Source of the DNA: Alphaproteobacteria bacterium
Lineage (GTDB): Bacteria; Pseudomonadota; Alphaproteobacteria; Rhizobiales; JAKIUO01
DNA length: 49,807 nucleotides
Direction: 5' to 3'
Assembly: GCA_024279115.1 (NCBI GenBank)
Contig: JAJRRW010000091.1
Coordinates: 1-49,807 of the forward strand
A program made the position numbers and the translations under genes. The first letter of the stretch is position 1. Each line of letters begins with the position of its first letter. The notes beneath the pieces were generated by a model. The model was given only the letters and a program-made list of their open reading frames with translations. It was not told the DNA's origin and made no database searches. Of the stretch, positions 25,529-34,130 are shown one piece after another.

Positions 25529-25996
25529 ATGGGTTCATTGATCGATGTTGTCGAAGATTATCTGCTTGAAATCGGTTGGAAATTTGAAAAAGATGATGAT
25601 AGTGATGTCATCAAAACCGGGGTCAATGCCAAAAACGCCTCGTTCCGGCTGATTATATACAGCATGGAGGACAAGGACCTGCTCACCGTCTATGTGGCCC
25701 AGGACAATAATATTCCAGAAGATAAGTTTGCGATTATCTGTGAATTTATCGCCCGCGCCAATTATGGCTTGAATCTCGGCAATTTTGATCTTGATCTGGA
25801 AGATGGCGAACTTGGCTATAAAGTCGCTATTGACCTTGAAGGCGGGGCTTTGTCCACAGATATGGTGGGCAATATGGTTGGCGCCGGTGTGTCGACCATG
25901 GATCAGTATTATCCCGGGCTGATGGCCGTTTTATTTGGCAATGCCACGCCTGAAGAAGCCATTATTTCCATCGAACGCCCCCCTACAACGCATTGA
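25529..25996 (+). CDS. YbjN domain-containing protein
   Basis: This is a 155-residue acidic protein. The layout fits YbjN/type III secretion chaperone-like folds: an N-terminal helix (IDVVEDYLLEIGWKFEKDDD), a beta region (SFRLIIYSMEDKDLLTVYVAQD), CEFIARANYGLNLGNFDLDLEDGELGYKVAIDLEGG, and a C-terminal helix with MDQYYPGLMAVLFGNATPEEAI. GGAGGA at 25518-25523 fixes the start at 25529; the frame is open upstream but that part looks non-coding. pyrF starts 22 bases after its stop, so the two are probably cotranscribed. The function is unknown. Confidence 0.8.
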   Translation: MGSLIDVVEDYLLEIGWKFEKDDDSDVIKTGVNAKNASFRLIIYSMEDKDLLTVYVAQDNNIPEDKFAIICEFIARANYGLNLGNFDLDLEDGELGYKVAIDLEGGALSTDMVGNMVGAGVSTMDQYYPGLMAVLFGNATPEEAIISIERPPTTH

Positions 25997-26018
25997 TAGA
26001 ACTGGAAAATACTCTAAA

Positions 26019-26720
26019 ATGATCACTCCCAAAGAGCGCATCATTGTGGCGCTTGACTTCCCGTCCGTGGAGCAGGCGCGCGACATGTCCCATCGTCTTG
26101 CCGGCCGGGTTGGTGTGTTTAAAATCGGTATGGAACTTGTCTATTCGGGCGGCTTGGAGCTGGCACGCGAGCTGGCCGAGGGGGGCAACCAGGTTTTTCT
26201 GGATCTCAAACTTTTGGATATTGGTCACACTGTGAGGCAAGCCACCAAAGCGGTTTCCCGGCTTGGCGCCCGCTTTTTGACTGTTCATGCGGTGGATGAA
26301 AAAACCATGATAGCGGCGGTTGAAGGACGAGGCGACAGCACGCTAAAGCTGCTGGGCGTCACGGTTATGACCAATCTTGATCGCGATGATCTAAAGCAAC
26401 AAGGCATTGCGCAACTGTCGCCCTCGCAGCTTGCCATCAAACGCGCTGCTATGGCAGTCAATTGCGGATTTGAAGGGGTGATCACCTCTGGCCATGAGGC
26501 AAGCGCCATACGAACTGCTATCGGGGCGGACAAATTGATCATCACGCCGGGTATTCGCCCTGCTGGCGCAGATGTCGGCGATCAAAGCCGCGTCATGACC
26601 CCGGCCCGCGCCTTGCAGGCAGGAGCCGATTTTCTGGTGATCGGGCGCCCCATTACACAAGCGCAAGATCCCGTTGCCGCCGTCGAGGCGATCACTGCGC
26701 AGATGGAAGCGGGTGAATGA
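26019..26720 (+). CDS. pyrF: Orotidine 5'-phosphate decarboxylase
   Basis: This enzyme catalyses the last step of UMP synthesis. Its 233 residues form the TIM barrel with RIIVALDFPS, the catalytic Asp-Lys-Asp array in VFLDLKLLDIGHTV, and the phosphate-binding ends TPGIRPAG and FLVIGRPITQ. I start at MITPKERIIVALDF (26019); upstream in-frame codons overlap the preceding gene and are not needed. The length matches the short bacterial form. Confidence 0.95.
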   Translation: MITPKERIIVALDFPSVEQARDMSHRLAGRVGVFKIGMELVYSGGLELARELAEGGNQVFLDLKLLDIGHTVRQATKAVSRLGARFLTVHAVDEKTMIAAVEGRGDSTLKLLGVTVMTNLDRDDLKQQGIAQLSPSQLAIKRAAMAVNCGFEGVITSGHEASAIRTAIGADKLIITPGIRPAGADVGDQSRVMTPARALQAGADFLVIGRPITQAQDPVAAVEAITAQMEAGE

Positions 26721-26814
26721 GGGTCATCGGCTCTTTTATCTGGTTGCGTTGGGGAACCGAGCTGCGTGCGTAGCGCGCCATAAACCTGCCTATCTCCGCT
26801 GACATGCTCACCCC

Positions 26815-27471
26815 ATGTTCAAATTGATAAAAATTGTTTGCGGGTTGCTGGTGCTGCTGGTTCTGGTCGATAGCGTCGCCGCGCAAAACACGCCAACCAC
26901 CAGCTCCACCACCTCGGCACTGGCGCAAAAGCTCAACAAAGCGGCGCTCGATCGCCTCTTGGCCAATGTCACCTATGACCCCGCCTATGTAAGCATCAAA
27001 TATCCCATGGGGGATGTGCCAGCTCATATGGGGGTGTGTTCGGATGTGATCATTCGCTCTTACCGGAAGCTGGGGCTGGATCTGCAAGAGCTGGTGCACA
27101 AGGATATGCGCCGTGCGTTTGGCAAATATCCCAAGCGCTGGGGCTTGAAGCGACCCTACAAAAATATCGATCATCGCCGCGTTGCCAATCTGCGAGTGTT
27201 TTTGACGCGCCATGGCAAGGTGTTGAAAATCAGCAACAAAGCCGCCGATTATAAAACCGGTGATCTGGTGACATGGGATTTGGCGGGCACCAAACCCTCA
27301 AGCCTTATTCACACAAAGCTTCCCCATATCGGCATTGTTACAGACCGGCGCAGTGCAACGGGTGCCCGGCCGCTGATCGTCCATAATATTGGTCGCGGTC
27401 CCAAGCTCGAAGACATTTTGTTCCAGTATAAAATCACTGGCCACTATCGCTATTTGCCGCAAAACCAATAA
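26815..27471 (+). CDS. DUF1287 family periplasmic protein
   Basis: This 218-residue protein has an N-terminal signal peptide (about 1-23, ending VAAQN). The mature part matches DUF1287: GVCSDVIIRSYRKLGLDLQ, DMRRAFGKYPKRWGLKRP, NIDHRRVANLRVFLTRHG, DLVTWDL, LPHIGIVTDRR and ITGHYRYL. The Cys in GVCSDV and the His in PHIGIV suggest an NlpC/P60-like cysteine hydrolase fold acting on cell-wall peptides, although catalysis is not established for the family. It converges on the PBP1A-type gene that starts at 29479. Confidence 0.85.
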   Translation: MFKLIKIVCGLLVLLVLVDSVAAQNTPTTSSTTSALAQKLNKAALDRLLANVTYDPAYVSIKYPMGDVPAHMGVCSDVIIRSYRKLGLDLQELVHKDMRRAFGKYPKRWGLKRPYKNIDHRRVANLRVFLTRHGKVLKISNKAADYKTGDLVTWDLAGTKPSSLIHTKLPHIGIVTDRRSATGARPLIVHNIGRGPKLEDILFQYKITGHYRYLPQNQ

Positions 27472-27490
27472 GCCTTGTCAGACACACAGC

Positions 27491-29479
27491 TTATTGCACG
27501 CTGTTGCTATCGGCCTCGCTAAAAGCTGGTTTCATGTCTGGTTTTTGGGCCATGGCTTGGGGAACAGTGCGTTGGTTAGCCATGATGATGTCGTCAAGGG
27601 GCAGCTGTTCGTCGACAATGAGCGCCTGGGCTGTGGCGATGGTATTTGCGCCAAGGCCGGGCAGGGACCGGGGCGGACGGCCCTGATGCGCCAGTTGCAT
27701 GATTTGCTTCCATAAAATGGCTGGCAGCTCGCCGCCGCTGACACCGTTGGTGGGGGTGTTATTGTCATTTCCTGCCCACACCCCGCAGGTGAAATACCCG
27801 CTATAGCCGATGAACCAGGCATCGCGATAACCTTGTGTGGTGCCGGTTTTACCAGCGCTGGCATGACCATCAAGCGCAGCTCGTTTGCCGGTGCCGGTGC
27901 GCACCACAGCCCCCAGCATATCGTTCATGTCATAAATATAGGCGGGTTCAATAATGCGCACGGGGCGCGTGTCTTCATATTCATAGACAAGTTCTCCACG
28001 TGCCGTTGTCACCTCTTTGATAATGTGGGGAGGGGCGCGAAACCCACCATTCATGAACGGGACATAAGCGCCCGTCATTTCAAGCGGTGTCACCTCGCTG
28101 GAGCCCAGCGCCAATGAGGGGCGTTGTTTGAGTTTTGAGCGTATACCAAGCCGTTTGGCGGTCTCTATGACGCGTTCCAGCCCGACATCATCGGCCAGCC
28201 TGGCGGCAACGCTGTTGATGGAGCTGGCCAGAGCCTTGCGCAGTGTCACCGGGCCACGGTGAAATCTTGCATAATTGCGCGGTTGCCAGCCTTTGATCTT
28301 GATGCGTTCATCTTGTTCAATACTATTGGGAGTGCGGCCGTTTTCCATGGCCGCCAGAAAGACAATGGGCTTGAAGCTGGAGCCGGGCTGGCGGCGGGCC
28401 TGCGTGACCCGGTTGAACTGGCTGTGCTGATACGAAGCGCCGCCGATCATCAGCTTGATGCCGCCACGCTCATCAAGCAGCACGGCCGCTGCCTGATCGA
28501 TATTTTTTGCCAGCTTATTGCGCTTGATCATGTCGTGAACAAGCTGTTGGGCGCGCACCTGCCAGTCGAAATTGAGCGTGGTTTTGACAATCAGATCCGT
28601 TTCGATGCGGCCAACACGCTCTTTGAGCCGCTCCATGATCCAGTTAAGGGCATATTGGGTGCCTTTGAGCTGGCTGGTTGCGCGTGGGCGCTTTTTAAGG
28701 CGGGCGGGATGCTTGTGTGCAAAGCGGGCCTGTTGGCGGCTGATCGCACCGGTTGCCACCATATTGTCGAGCACCACAGCGGCGCGTTGGTGGGCGCGTG
28801 CAATATTTCTGGTGGGCGCATAATATGAGGGGGCTTTTAGCAAGCCGGCCAGCAAGGCGGATTCTGCCAGCTCAAGATTTGCGGGTGATTTGTCAAAATA
28901 GCGCCAACTGGCGGCGGTAATGCCGTGAGTGGCTCCCGCGCCGAAATAGACCCGGTTGAAATAATATTCTAAAATCTGTTCCTTGCTGTAATGATGCTCG
29001 ATCCACAAGGAAATCACCAGTTCGCGCAATTTGCGCGTGAGGGTGCGTCGGCGGGTCAAAAAGACGTTTTTGACAAGCTGCTGGGTGATGGTACTGCCGC
29101 CTTCGCGCAATCGCCCTTTGGAGATATTATTCCAGAGCGCCCGCGCCAGCCCGTGGGGATCAAGCCCCCAATGGGAGAAGAAGCGCCGGTCTTCCGTTGA
29201 CAAAACCGCATCAATCAAGGTTTTGGGGAGCGCCTCGAACGGCGTATTGGCCTGCCGGGTGCCGCGCTTTTCCAGCACATGTCCCGTATCAGCAAGCAAG
29301 GTGATGGTGGGAGATTTATGATTGAGGGTGGCGCGCAGATCGTGCGAATAGCTACGGTCGAACCACCAGAAAAAAGCGGCGACCGTCATGGCAAATACGA
29401 TTGCGGTGAAGGAAATGAATTTTGCAAATCGCACCAGTAGCGATGGATTGCCCGCCTCAATATTACGCATGGGAAGCAT
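27491..29479 (-). CDS. Bifunctional penicillin-binding protein, PBP1A family
   Basis: This 662-residue peptidoglycan synthase is anchored by one N-terminal segment (about 17-40). The glycosyltransferase domain (about 75-250) shows EDRRFFSHWGLD, GGSTITQQLVKN and RKLRELVISLWIEHHYSKEQILEYYFNRVYFG. The transpeptidase domain (about 330-640) shows SxxK (QPGSSFKP), SxN (SSINSVA) and KTG (AGKTGTTQGYRDAW). All catalytic motifs are intact, so lipid II polymerisation and cross-linking are expected. It stands alone, unlike pbpC further on. The ATG at 29470 is an alternative start. Confidence 0.93.
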   Translation of the reverse strand: MLPMRNIEAGNPSLLVRFAKFISFTAIVFAMTVAAFFWWFDRSYSHDLRATLNHKSPTITLLADTGHVLEKRGTRQANTPFEALPKTLIDAVLSTEDRRFFSHWGLDPHGLARALWNNISKGRLREGGSTITQQLVKNVFLTRRRTLTRKLRELVISLWIEHHYSKEQILEYYFNRVYFGAGATHGITAASWRYFDKSPANLELAESALLAGLLKAPSYYAPTRNIARAHQRAAVVLDNMVATGAISRQQARFAHKHPARLKKRPRATSQLKGTQYALNWIMERLKERVGRIETDLIVKTTLNFDWQVRAQQLVHDMIKRNKLAKNIDQAAAVLLDERGGIKLMIGGASYQHSQFNRVTQARRQPGSSFKPIVFLAAMENGRTPNSIEQDERIKIKGWQPRNYARFHRGPVTLRKALASSINSVAARLADDVGLERVIETAKRLGIRSKLKQRPSLALGSSEVTPLEMTGAYVPFMNGGFRAPPHIIKEVTTARGELVYEYEDTRPVRIIEPAYIYDMNDMLGAVVRTGTGKRAALDGHASAGKTGTTQGYRDAWFIGYSGYFTCGVWAGNDNNTPTNGVSGGELPAILWKQIMQLAHQGRPPRSLPGLGANTIATAQALIVDEQLPLDDIIMANQRTVPQAMAQKPDMKPAFSEADSNSVQ

Positions 29480-29620
29480 AGCCTTTTACATACCAACACA
29501 AACACCCCACAAACATGTGGGAACACTTGGATAGTCTAGCGGGCTTGGCTTACACTATGGTTAATCAATTGGAAATAAGAGTAAAACGCCAACATACAAG
29601 AAATCAAAGGACCCGACCCC

Positions 29621-29992
29621 ATGCGCTATTTGTTTTTATTGGCGGCCCTGCTTTGTCTTGGCATGCTGGTTATTCATGTCTTGATGGGGGGCATTGAAAC
29701 GCTTAATCCGCTGATGGCCAGCCCACTTGCGCTGGAAGTACGCGTGGCGATATTGGCGATCTGGCATGGTATGACGCTGTTTTTTATCCTCTCGGCGCTG
29801 GCGTTTTTCTGGGCCTTTGCGGTGGATCAGGTCAGATCTCGCCCCATAGGTCTGTTGCTTGGGGCATTTTACACGGTTTTTGCCGCAATTATCGCCAGTT
29901 TATCGTTTCTGTGGTTCGAAGATTTGATGATATTACCCCAATGGACCTTGCTGGCTCCCATCGGAATATTTGCTCTAATTGCCTCAATTTAA
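29621..29992 (+). CDS. Small integral membrane protein
   Basis: This is a 123-residue protein with about four hydrophobic segments (about 3-24, 42-66, 77-99, 104-122) and few polar residues, so it is probably an inner-membrane protein. I recognise no family or motif. A ribosome-binding site is weak (AAAGGACCC before the ATG). The gene lies between the PBP1A-type gene, from which it diverges, and the YiiX-like gene. Confidence 0.6.
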   Translation: MRYLFLLAALLCLGMLVIHVLMGGIETLNPLMASPLALEVRVAILAIWHGMTLFFILSALAFFWAFAVDQVRSRPIGLLLGAFYTVFAAIIASLSFLWFEDLMILPQWTLLAPIGIFALIASI

Positions 29993-30093
29993 TCAATTTT
30001 TGTCCTCTTCACTGCTTTTATACTTCTATATGTTTATACTGTAAGAGAAATTCAAAGTGGAACTTATACAATAGAAGTGTTCGAGCGAGGCAC

Positions 30094-31221
30094 ATGGCAT
30101 TTGTTGATGGAATATTGGACAAGATAGGCGATGGTATCGCCCGCGTTCTGGCTCGTGAGGCAAGCGGATATGAGCCGTTTGCCCCCTCTGATCCAGAAAC
30201 CCTTGAACGTGTCCTTTTGCCTGGCGATGTGTTGCTGATCGAGGGCAATCAAAAAGTCTCCGCCGGCATCAAATATATCACCCAGTCCACCTGGTCACAT
30301 GCTGCCCTTTATATTGGTGAGGCGCTGGAAGAACGTGACGAAAACGGCAAGCGCCGCACGCTTGTTGAGGTCAATCTTGGCGAGGGCTGCGTCGCGGTGG
30401 CTCTGGACAAGTATGAATGTTACAATACCCGTATCTGTCGCCCCGTTGGCCTGACCCGCAAAGACCGTAAAAAAGTCGTTGATTTCATGGCAGGCAGTCT
30501 GGGCCTCAAATATGATATGCGCAATATCATAGATTTGATGCGCTATTTGCTCCCCACGCCGCCTATCCCGGTGCGCTGGCGTCGCCGTATGATTTCGATT
30601 GGCAGTGGTGAACCGACCAGAGCCATTTGTTCAACGCTCATTGCACAAGCCTTCCAGTCAGTCAGATATCCCATATTGCCGCGCGTCCAGCGCATCCGCA
30701 AGCATGAAAAAAAGCATGGTCTTGGCACCTATACACGCCAGGAAATCCTGCATATTCGCCATCATAGCCTGTTTACCCCGCGTGACTTTGATCTGTCTCC
30801 CTATTTCAAGGTCGTCAAGCCAACGGTCGAGCATGGCTTTGACTATAAAACGCTGGAATGGGGAACATCGAGCTATGATATAGCTGATACAGACATGATC
30901 GACAAACAGCCAGGGGAACCAGCCCCCGACCCCGAAAAAATCCATATCAAGAAAGCCGCCGATAGCGGGGCCACCTCTTCCAAAACCAAGGATAACAAGG
31001 GCGGCAAGCCTAAGCAAAAGACCGATAGCAAGACACAAAACAATGATCGAACTCTGGTGCTCAATAATAGTATTCACGCTCTTCCACGCGGTTCCCTCAA
31101 CAAGTTTGCGCGCCGTGGTAATCGAGCGTTTTGGCAGAACGGCCTTCCTGTCAGCCTATTCGGCGATCTCGCTGGTCATGTTCGCGTGGCTGTTCATCGC
31201 CTTTTGGCGCGCCGAACATAG
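30094..31221 (+). CDS. YiiX/YebB-like permuted NlpC/P60 cysteine hydrolase
   Basis: The domain order is that of circularly permuted papain-like enzymes: LLPGDVLLIEGN, then the His in STWSHAALYIGE (about residue 69), a conserved acidic VEVNLGEG, and the Cys in RAICSTLIAQAF (about 176). Members hydrolyse amide bonds in lipids or cell-wall peptides. I start at MAFVDGILDK (30094) after GAGG. Beyond about residue 285 the protein becomes Lys- and Ser-rich and then overlaps the NnrU-family gene by 179 bases. The overlap part (ALPRGSLNKFARR...) looks like out-of-frame nnrU, so the true end is probably near 31046, where a TGA overlaps the nnrU ATG in a neighbouring frame. Confidence 0.75.
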   Translation: MAFVDGILDKIGDGIARVLAREASGYEPFAPSDPETLERVLLPGDVLLIEGNQKVSAGIKYITQSTWSHAALYIGEALEERDENGKRRTLVEVNLGEGCVAVALDKYECYNTRICRPVGLTRKDRKKVVDFMAGSLGLKYDMRNIIDLMRYLLPTPPIPVRWRRRMISIGSGEPTRAICSTLIAQAFQSVRYPILPRVQRIRKHEKKHGLGTYTRQEILHIRHHSLFTPRDFDLSPYFKVVKPTVEHGFDYKTLEWGTSSYDIADTDMIDKQPGEPAPDPEKIHIKKAADSGATSSKTKDNKGGKPKQKTDSKTQNNDRTLVLNNSIHALPRGSLNKFARRGNRAFWQNGLPVSLFGDLAGHVRVAVHRLLARRT

Positions 31222-31732
31222 CGGCGCTTATTTTATCACCTCTCCTGAAGTGCGTATTGTTAGCGCGGCAATATTGCTGGCCGCCTTCTGGTTGTTTGCA
31301 GCGGCGCTTTTTCGCAAACCTCCCATCTTGTTGACGGCGGAAACGGTGCTGCAACAGCCAGGGGCGGTGTTTGGTGTTTTGCGCCTCACCCGCCATCCGC
31401 TTTTGTGGGCGCTGGTTTTGTGGTCCGGGGTGCATATGGTGAATAATGCCGACCCCGCCGGTCTTTCCTTGTTTGGGTATTTTTTAGTACTGGCGCTGTT
31501 TGGCACATGGCCCATTGATAAAAGGCGGGCGCGATTGATCGGCGAAAAGCGCTGGCAACAAATTCTTCAAGAGACGTCGAATGTGCCGTTTGCGGCGGTG
31601 GTGCGAGGTCGCGCGAAGCTGTTTTTGGCGATCAGGGAAATTGGCTGGCTGGTGCCTGTTGTGGCAATTACCGCCTGGGGTGTGGTTTTGGCATTGCATG
31701 AAAATCTGTTTGGCCTACCGGTGTTTTATTGA
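31043..31732 (+). CDS. NnrU family membrane protein
   Basis: This 229-residue polytopic protein has about six hydrophobic segments. The conserved block GVLRLTRHPLLWALVLWSGVHM and the preceding FAWLFIAFWRAEHSGAYF match NnrU. NnrU was first linked to nitric oxide and nitrite reduction in Rhodobacter, and relatives (NnrU/isomerase-like MFS) are widespread, some involved in carotenoid isomerisation. No denitrification gene is nearby, so the role here is open. It starts inside the tail of the YiiX-like frame. Confidence 0.85.
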   Translation: MIELWCSIIVFTLFHAVPSTSLRAVVIERFGRTAFLSAYSAISLVMFAWLFIAFWRAEHSGAYFITSPEVRIVSAAILLAAFWLFAAALFRKPPILLTAETVLQQPGAVFGVLRLTRHPLLWALVLWSGVHMVNNADPAGLSLFGYFLVLALFGTWPIDKRRARLIGEKRWQQILQETSNVPFAAVVRGRAKLFLAIREIGWLVPVVAITAWGVVLALHENLFGLPVFY

Positions 31733-31791
31733 ACTACCCGAATAATGGACAATCTGAAAAATTAGTCATTGTTTCACGACAATTATTTCAT

Positions 31792-31918
31792 GTCATCCCC
31801 GCGAAGGCGGGGAACCATAACCCCAGACCTGTCATTTTCACGTACAAATCCATCAACAGACTCCCGTTCCAAATTGTCAAGCCAGGGAGTATGGATCCCC
31901 GCCTACGCGGGGATGACA
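31792..31918. repeat. Palindrome-flanked repeat element, copy 2
   Basis: Inverted arms at 31792-31816 (GTCATCCCCGCG...) and 31894-31918 (...CGCGGGGATGAC) match at about 23 of 25 bases and enclose about 77 bases. The interior shares CCATAACC near the left arm, a CATTTT in the middle and GCCAGGGAGTATGG next to the right arm with copy 1 at 3034-3158, in the same orientation. The remainder of 31733-32024 shows no gene. It lies between the nnrU and pbpC 3' ends, which converge. Confidence 0.85.
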
Positions 31919-32024
31919 CTGATGTATAACGCTAAATCAACGCGTGTTCTTTAAAGTCAGAGGTATTTCTTATCCTTCATTCGGGGTATCTACGAATTTT
32001 TTTTACCAAAATAATGCTCACTCT

Positions 32025-34130
32025 CTACTCCACCCGCACTAACACGCTGTCAGCGCGGCCCAGCGCGTCGAGCACGCCAAGGCGCACAAAGCCTTTTTCC
32101 TTGGGTTTCCAAAATGTAGTGCGGCGGGCGCGGTTGGCTTTGATGGGGGCGCCGTTGATCATCCAGGTGAGAGGCAGTTTGCCGCCCTCCGCTTTGAGGG
32201 CCAGAAACTCGAAATGGCCCTGTTGGTCAAGAGACAGAGCTAGCTGCGTACCATTGTGGGGAAAGGCGATTTTAACCGGCGGGTTGAGGCTTGCGTGTTC
32301 CGCATATTGCGTATCGGTGCGCTCGAAATGGCGCATGGGGGCGGGCAGCTGCGCGGATGTGTGAGCGATCAGGGTTCCCTTTGGAGCGGCGGGTAGCGGC
32401 ACCAACGGGCGGCCGAGCTGCTCAAAGGCATCGAACAAAGCCGGGGCGGCGGCGGTGCGCCCCGTGAGCCCGGGACTTGCGGTGCCATCAGGGCGACCAG
32501 CCCAGACAATGATCGTGGTTTGCCCGTCAAACCCGGCCGCCCAGGCATCCCTATAGCCATAAGAGGTGCCGGTTTTATAAGCGATTTGTCCTTTGCGGGC
32601 ATTTTTTGGCGGCGGGGCATCGGCCAGAATATTGCCAACCTGCCAGGCGGCCTGCTCGCTCATCAGGCGCACGCCTGTGCCACGGGTGCTTTGCTGCCCC
32701 GGTTTTTGGCGCCAGCCAAGATCAATCATTTCGCCGCCACGAGCCAGTCCCACATAGGAACGGGCCAGATCCTGCACGGTAATGCCCAGCCCCCCCAGCA
32801 CCATCGACAGATTGGGCTTGGCCCCAACGGGTGTTCTAAGATCAACGCCAATTTGTGCAAATCTGGCGAACATGCGGGCTGGCCCCACCTTGTCCAAGAG
32901 TTTGACGGCTGGAATGTTGAGGGAAGTTTACAACGCCTTGGCAACACTCAAAGTGCCGTTCCAGCTATCATCGAAATTCTTTGGTTTGTAATGGCCAAAG
33001 CGGGTGGGCACATCATCAATGAGCGTTTGCGGATGGGCCAGTCCTTCTTCAAAGGCTAACCCATAGATAAAGGGTTTGAGTGAGGAGCCGGGGGAGCGCA
33101 CCGCCTTGATCATATCGATGGGGCCATGAAACCGGTCCTCAAGAAAATCCGGGGAGCCTACATAGCCGCGTATCTCGCCGCTTTTATGGTCGATGGCGAG
33201 AATGGCCACAGAATGTTTGTCCCCGAGCCGCGTGGCATGAGTCAAGGCAAGCGCCTGCAATCTTTGCTGCAAGCCTTTGTCGATGGTCAGGCGGTGAACG
33301 CTTTTGGCCGGAAAAGCATTTTTTTCGCTTTGCGCCAGATGCGGCGCGAGCTTTGGAAAGCTTTGGCGCTTGGTTGGCACCGGATCCAGCATGGCGCGTC
33401 TGGCTTCCGCCATGCTGATGACGCCGCTCTTGGCAGCGCGCATCAAAACCCGGTCGCGGGCTTTTTGTGCACGTTTGTGACGTCGGTCAGGACGGCGCAT
33501 TTCCGGGGATTGCGGCAGCGCGACCAGCAGCGCTGATTCGGCCAGCGACAAATGGCGGGGCTCGCGGCCAAAATAGGCCAAGGAGGCAGCACGTACCCCC
33601 TCCAGATTGCCGCCAAAGGGGGCAAGTCGCAGATAGAGCGAGAGAATCTCGCGTTTTGAAAACCGCCGCTCCAGCTCAAGGGCCCTCATGGTCTGGCGAA
33701 ATTTTGCCGCCAGAGTACGCTTGTCACGCGGCTCCAGCAGGCGCGCTACCTGCATGGTAAGGGTGGATGCCCCCGAGATGATGCGGCCATTGAACAATAA
33801 CTGTTTGGCAGCGCGCAGGCTGGCCAGAATATCAACGCCTCGATGGCTGTAAAAACGCTTGTCTTCATAGGCCAGCAACAGCTTCAAATAGATCGGATCG
33901 ACTTTGCCGGGATCAATCGGCAAGCGCCAGCGCTCGGCTTTGGTGGTAAAGGCGCGCAGCAGCTCGCCCTGGCGGTCCAGCACGATAGTCGACAGGTCCT
34001 GCGCCTTGGCAATGGACAAGGGGCCCATTTTCTGAGTGGCAAATTTGAGGATGCCATAGGCGGCGAGTAAAGAGAAGGCCACAAGCAGGCCCCCAGCTTT
34101 ACTCGCCAGCTTCAAGGGCTTACTCGCCAT
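32025..34130 (-). pseudogene. pbpC: Penicillin-binding protein 1C, interrupted by an in-frame TAA
   Basis: The frame begins at MASKPLKLASK (34130), overlapping the end of the alpha-2-macroglobulin gene by 11 bases. The glycosyltransferase domain is intact (YEDKRFYSHRGVD, GASTLTMQVARLLEP, ERRFSKREILSLYL). The transpeptidase Ser-x-x-Lys is present (SPGSSLKPFIYG). After SVAKAL a TAA (complement of 32928-32930) interrupts the frame, and the same frame continues TSLNIPAVKLLDKVGP, that is SxN, then KTG (IAYKTGTSYGYRDAW) and the C-terminal PBP1C domain. A CAA-to-TAA change explains the stop. As read, the product would be a glycosyltransferase with half a transpeptidase; the rest would need readthrough or re-initiation. 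Confidence 0.85.

Noticed and set aside
25357-25569. Frame of 70 codons before the YbjN gene
   Set aside because: It overlaps the well-supported YbjN start (GGAGGA ribosome-binding site), lacks a ribosome-binding site of its own and has no recognisable motif.
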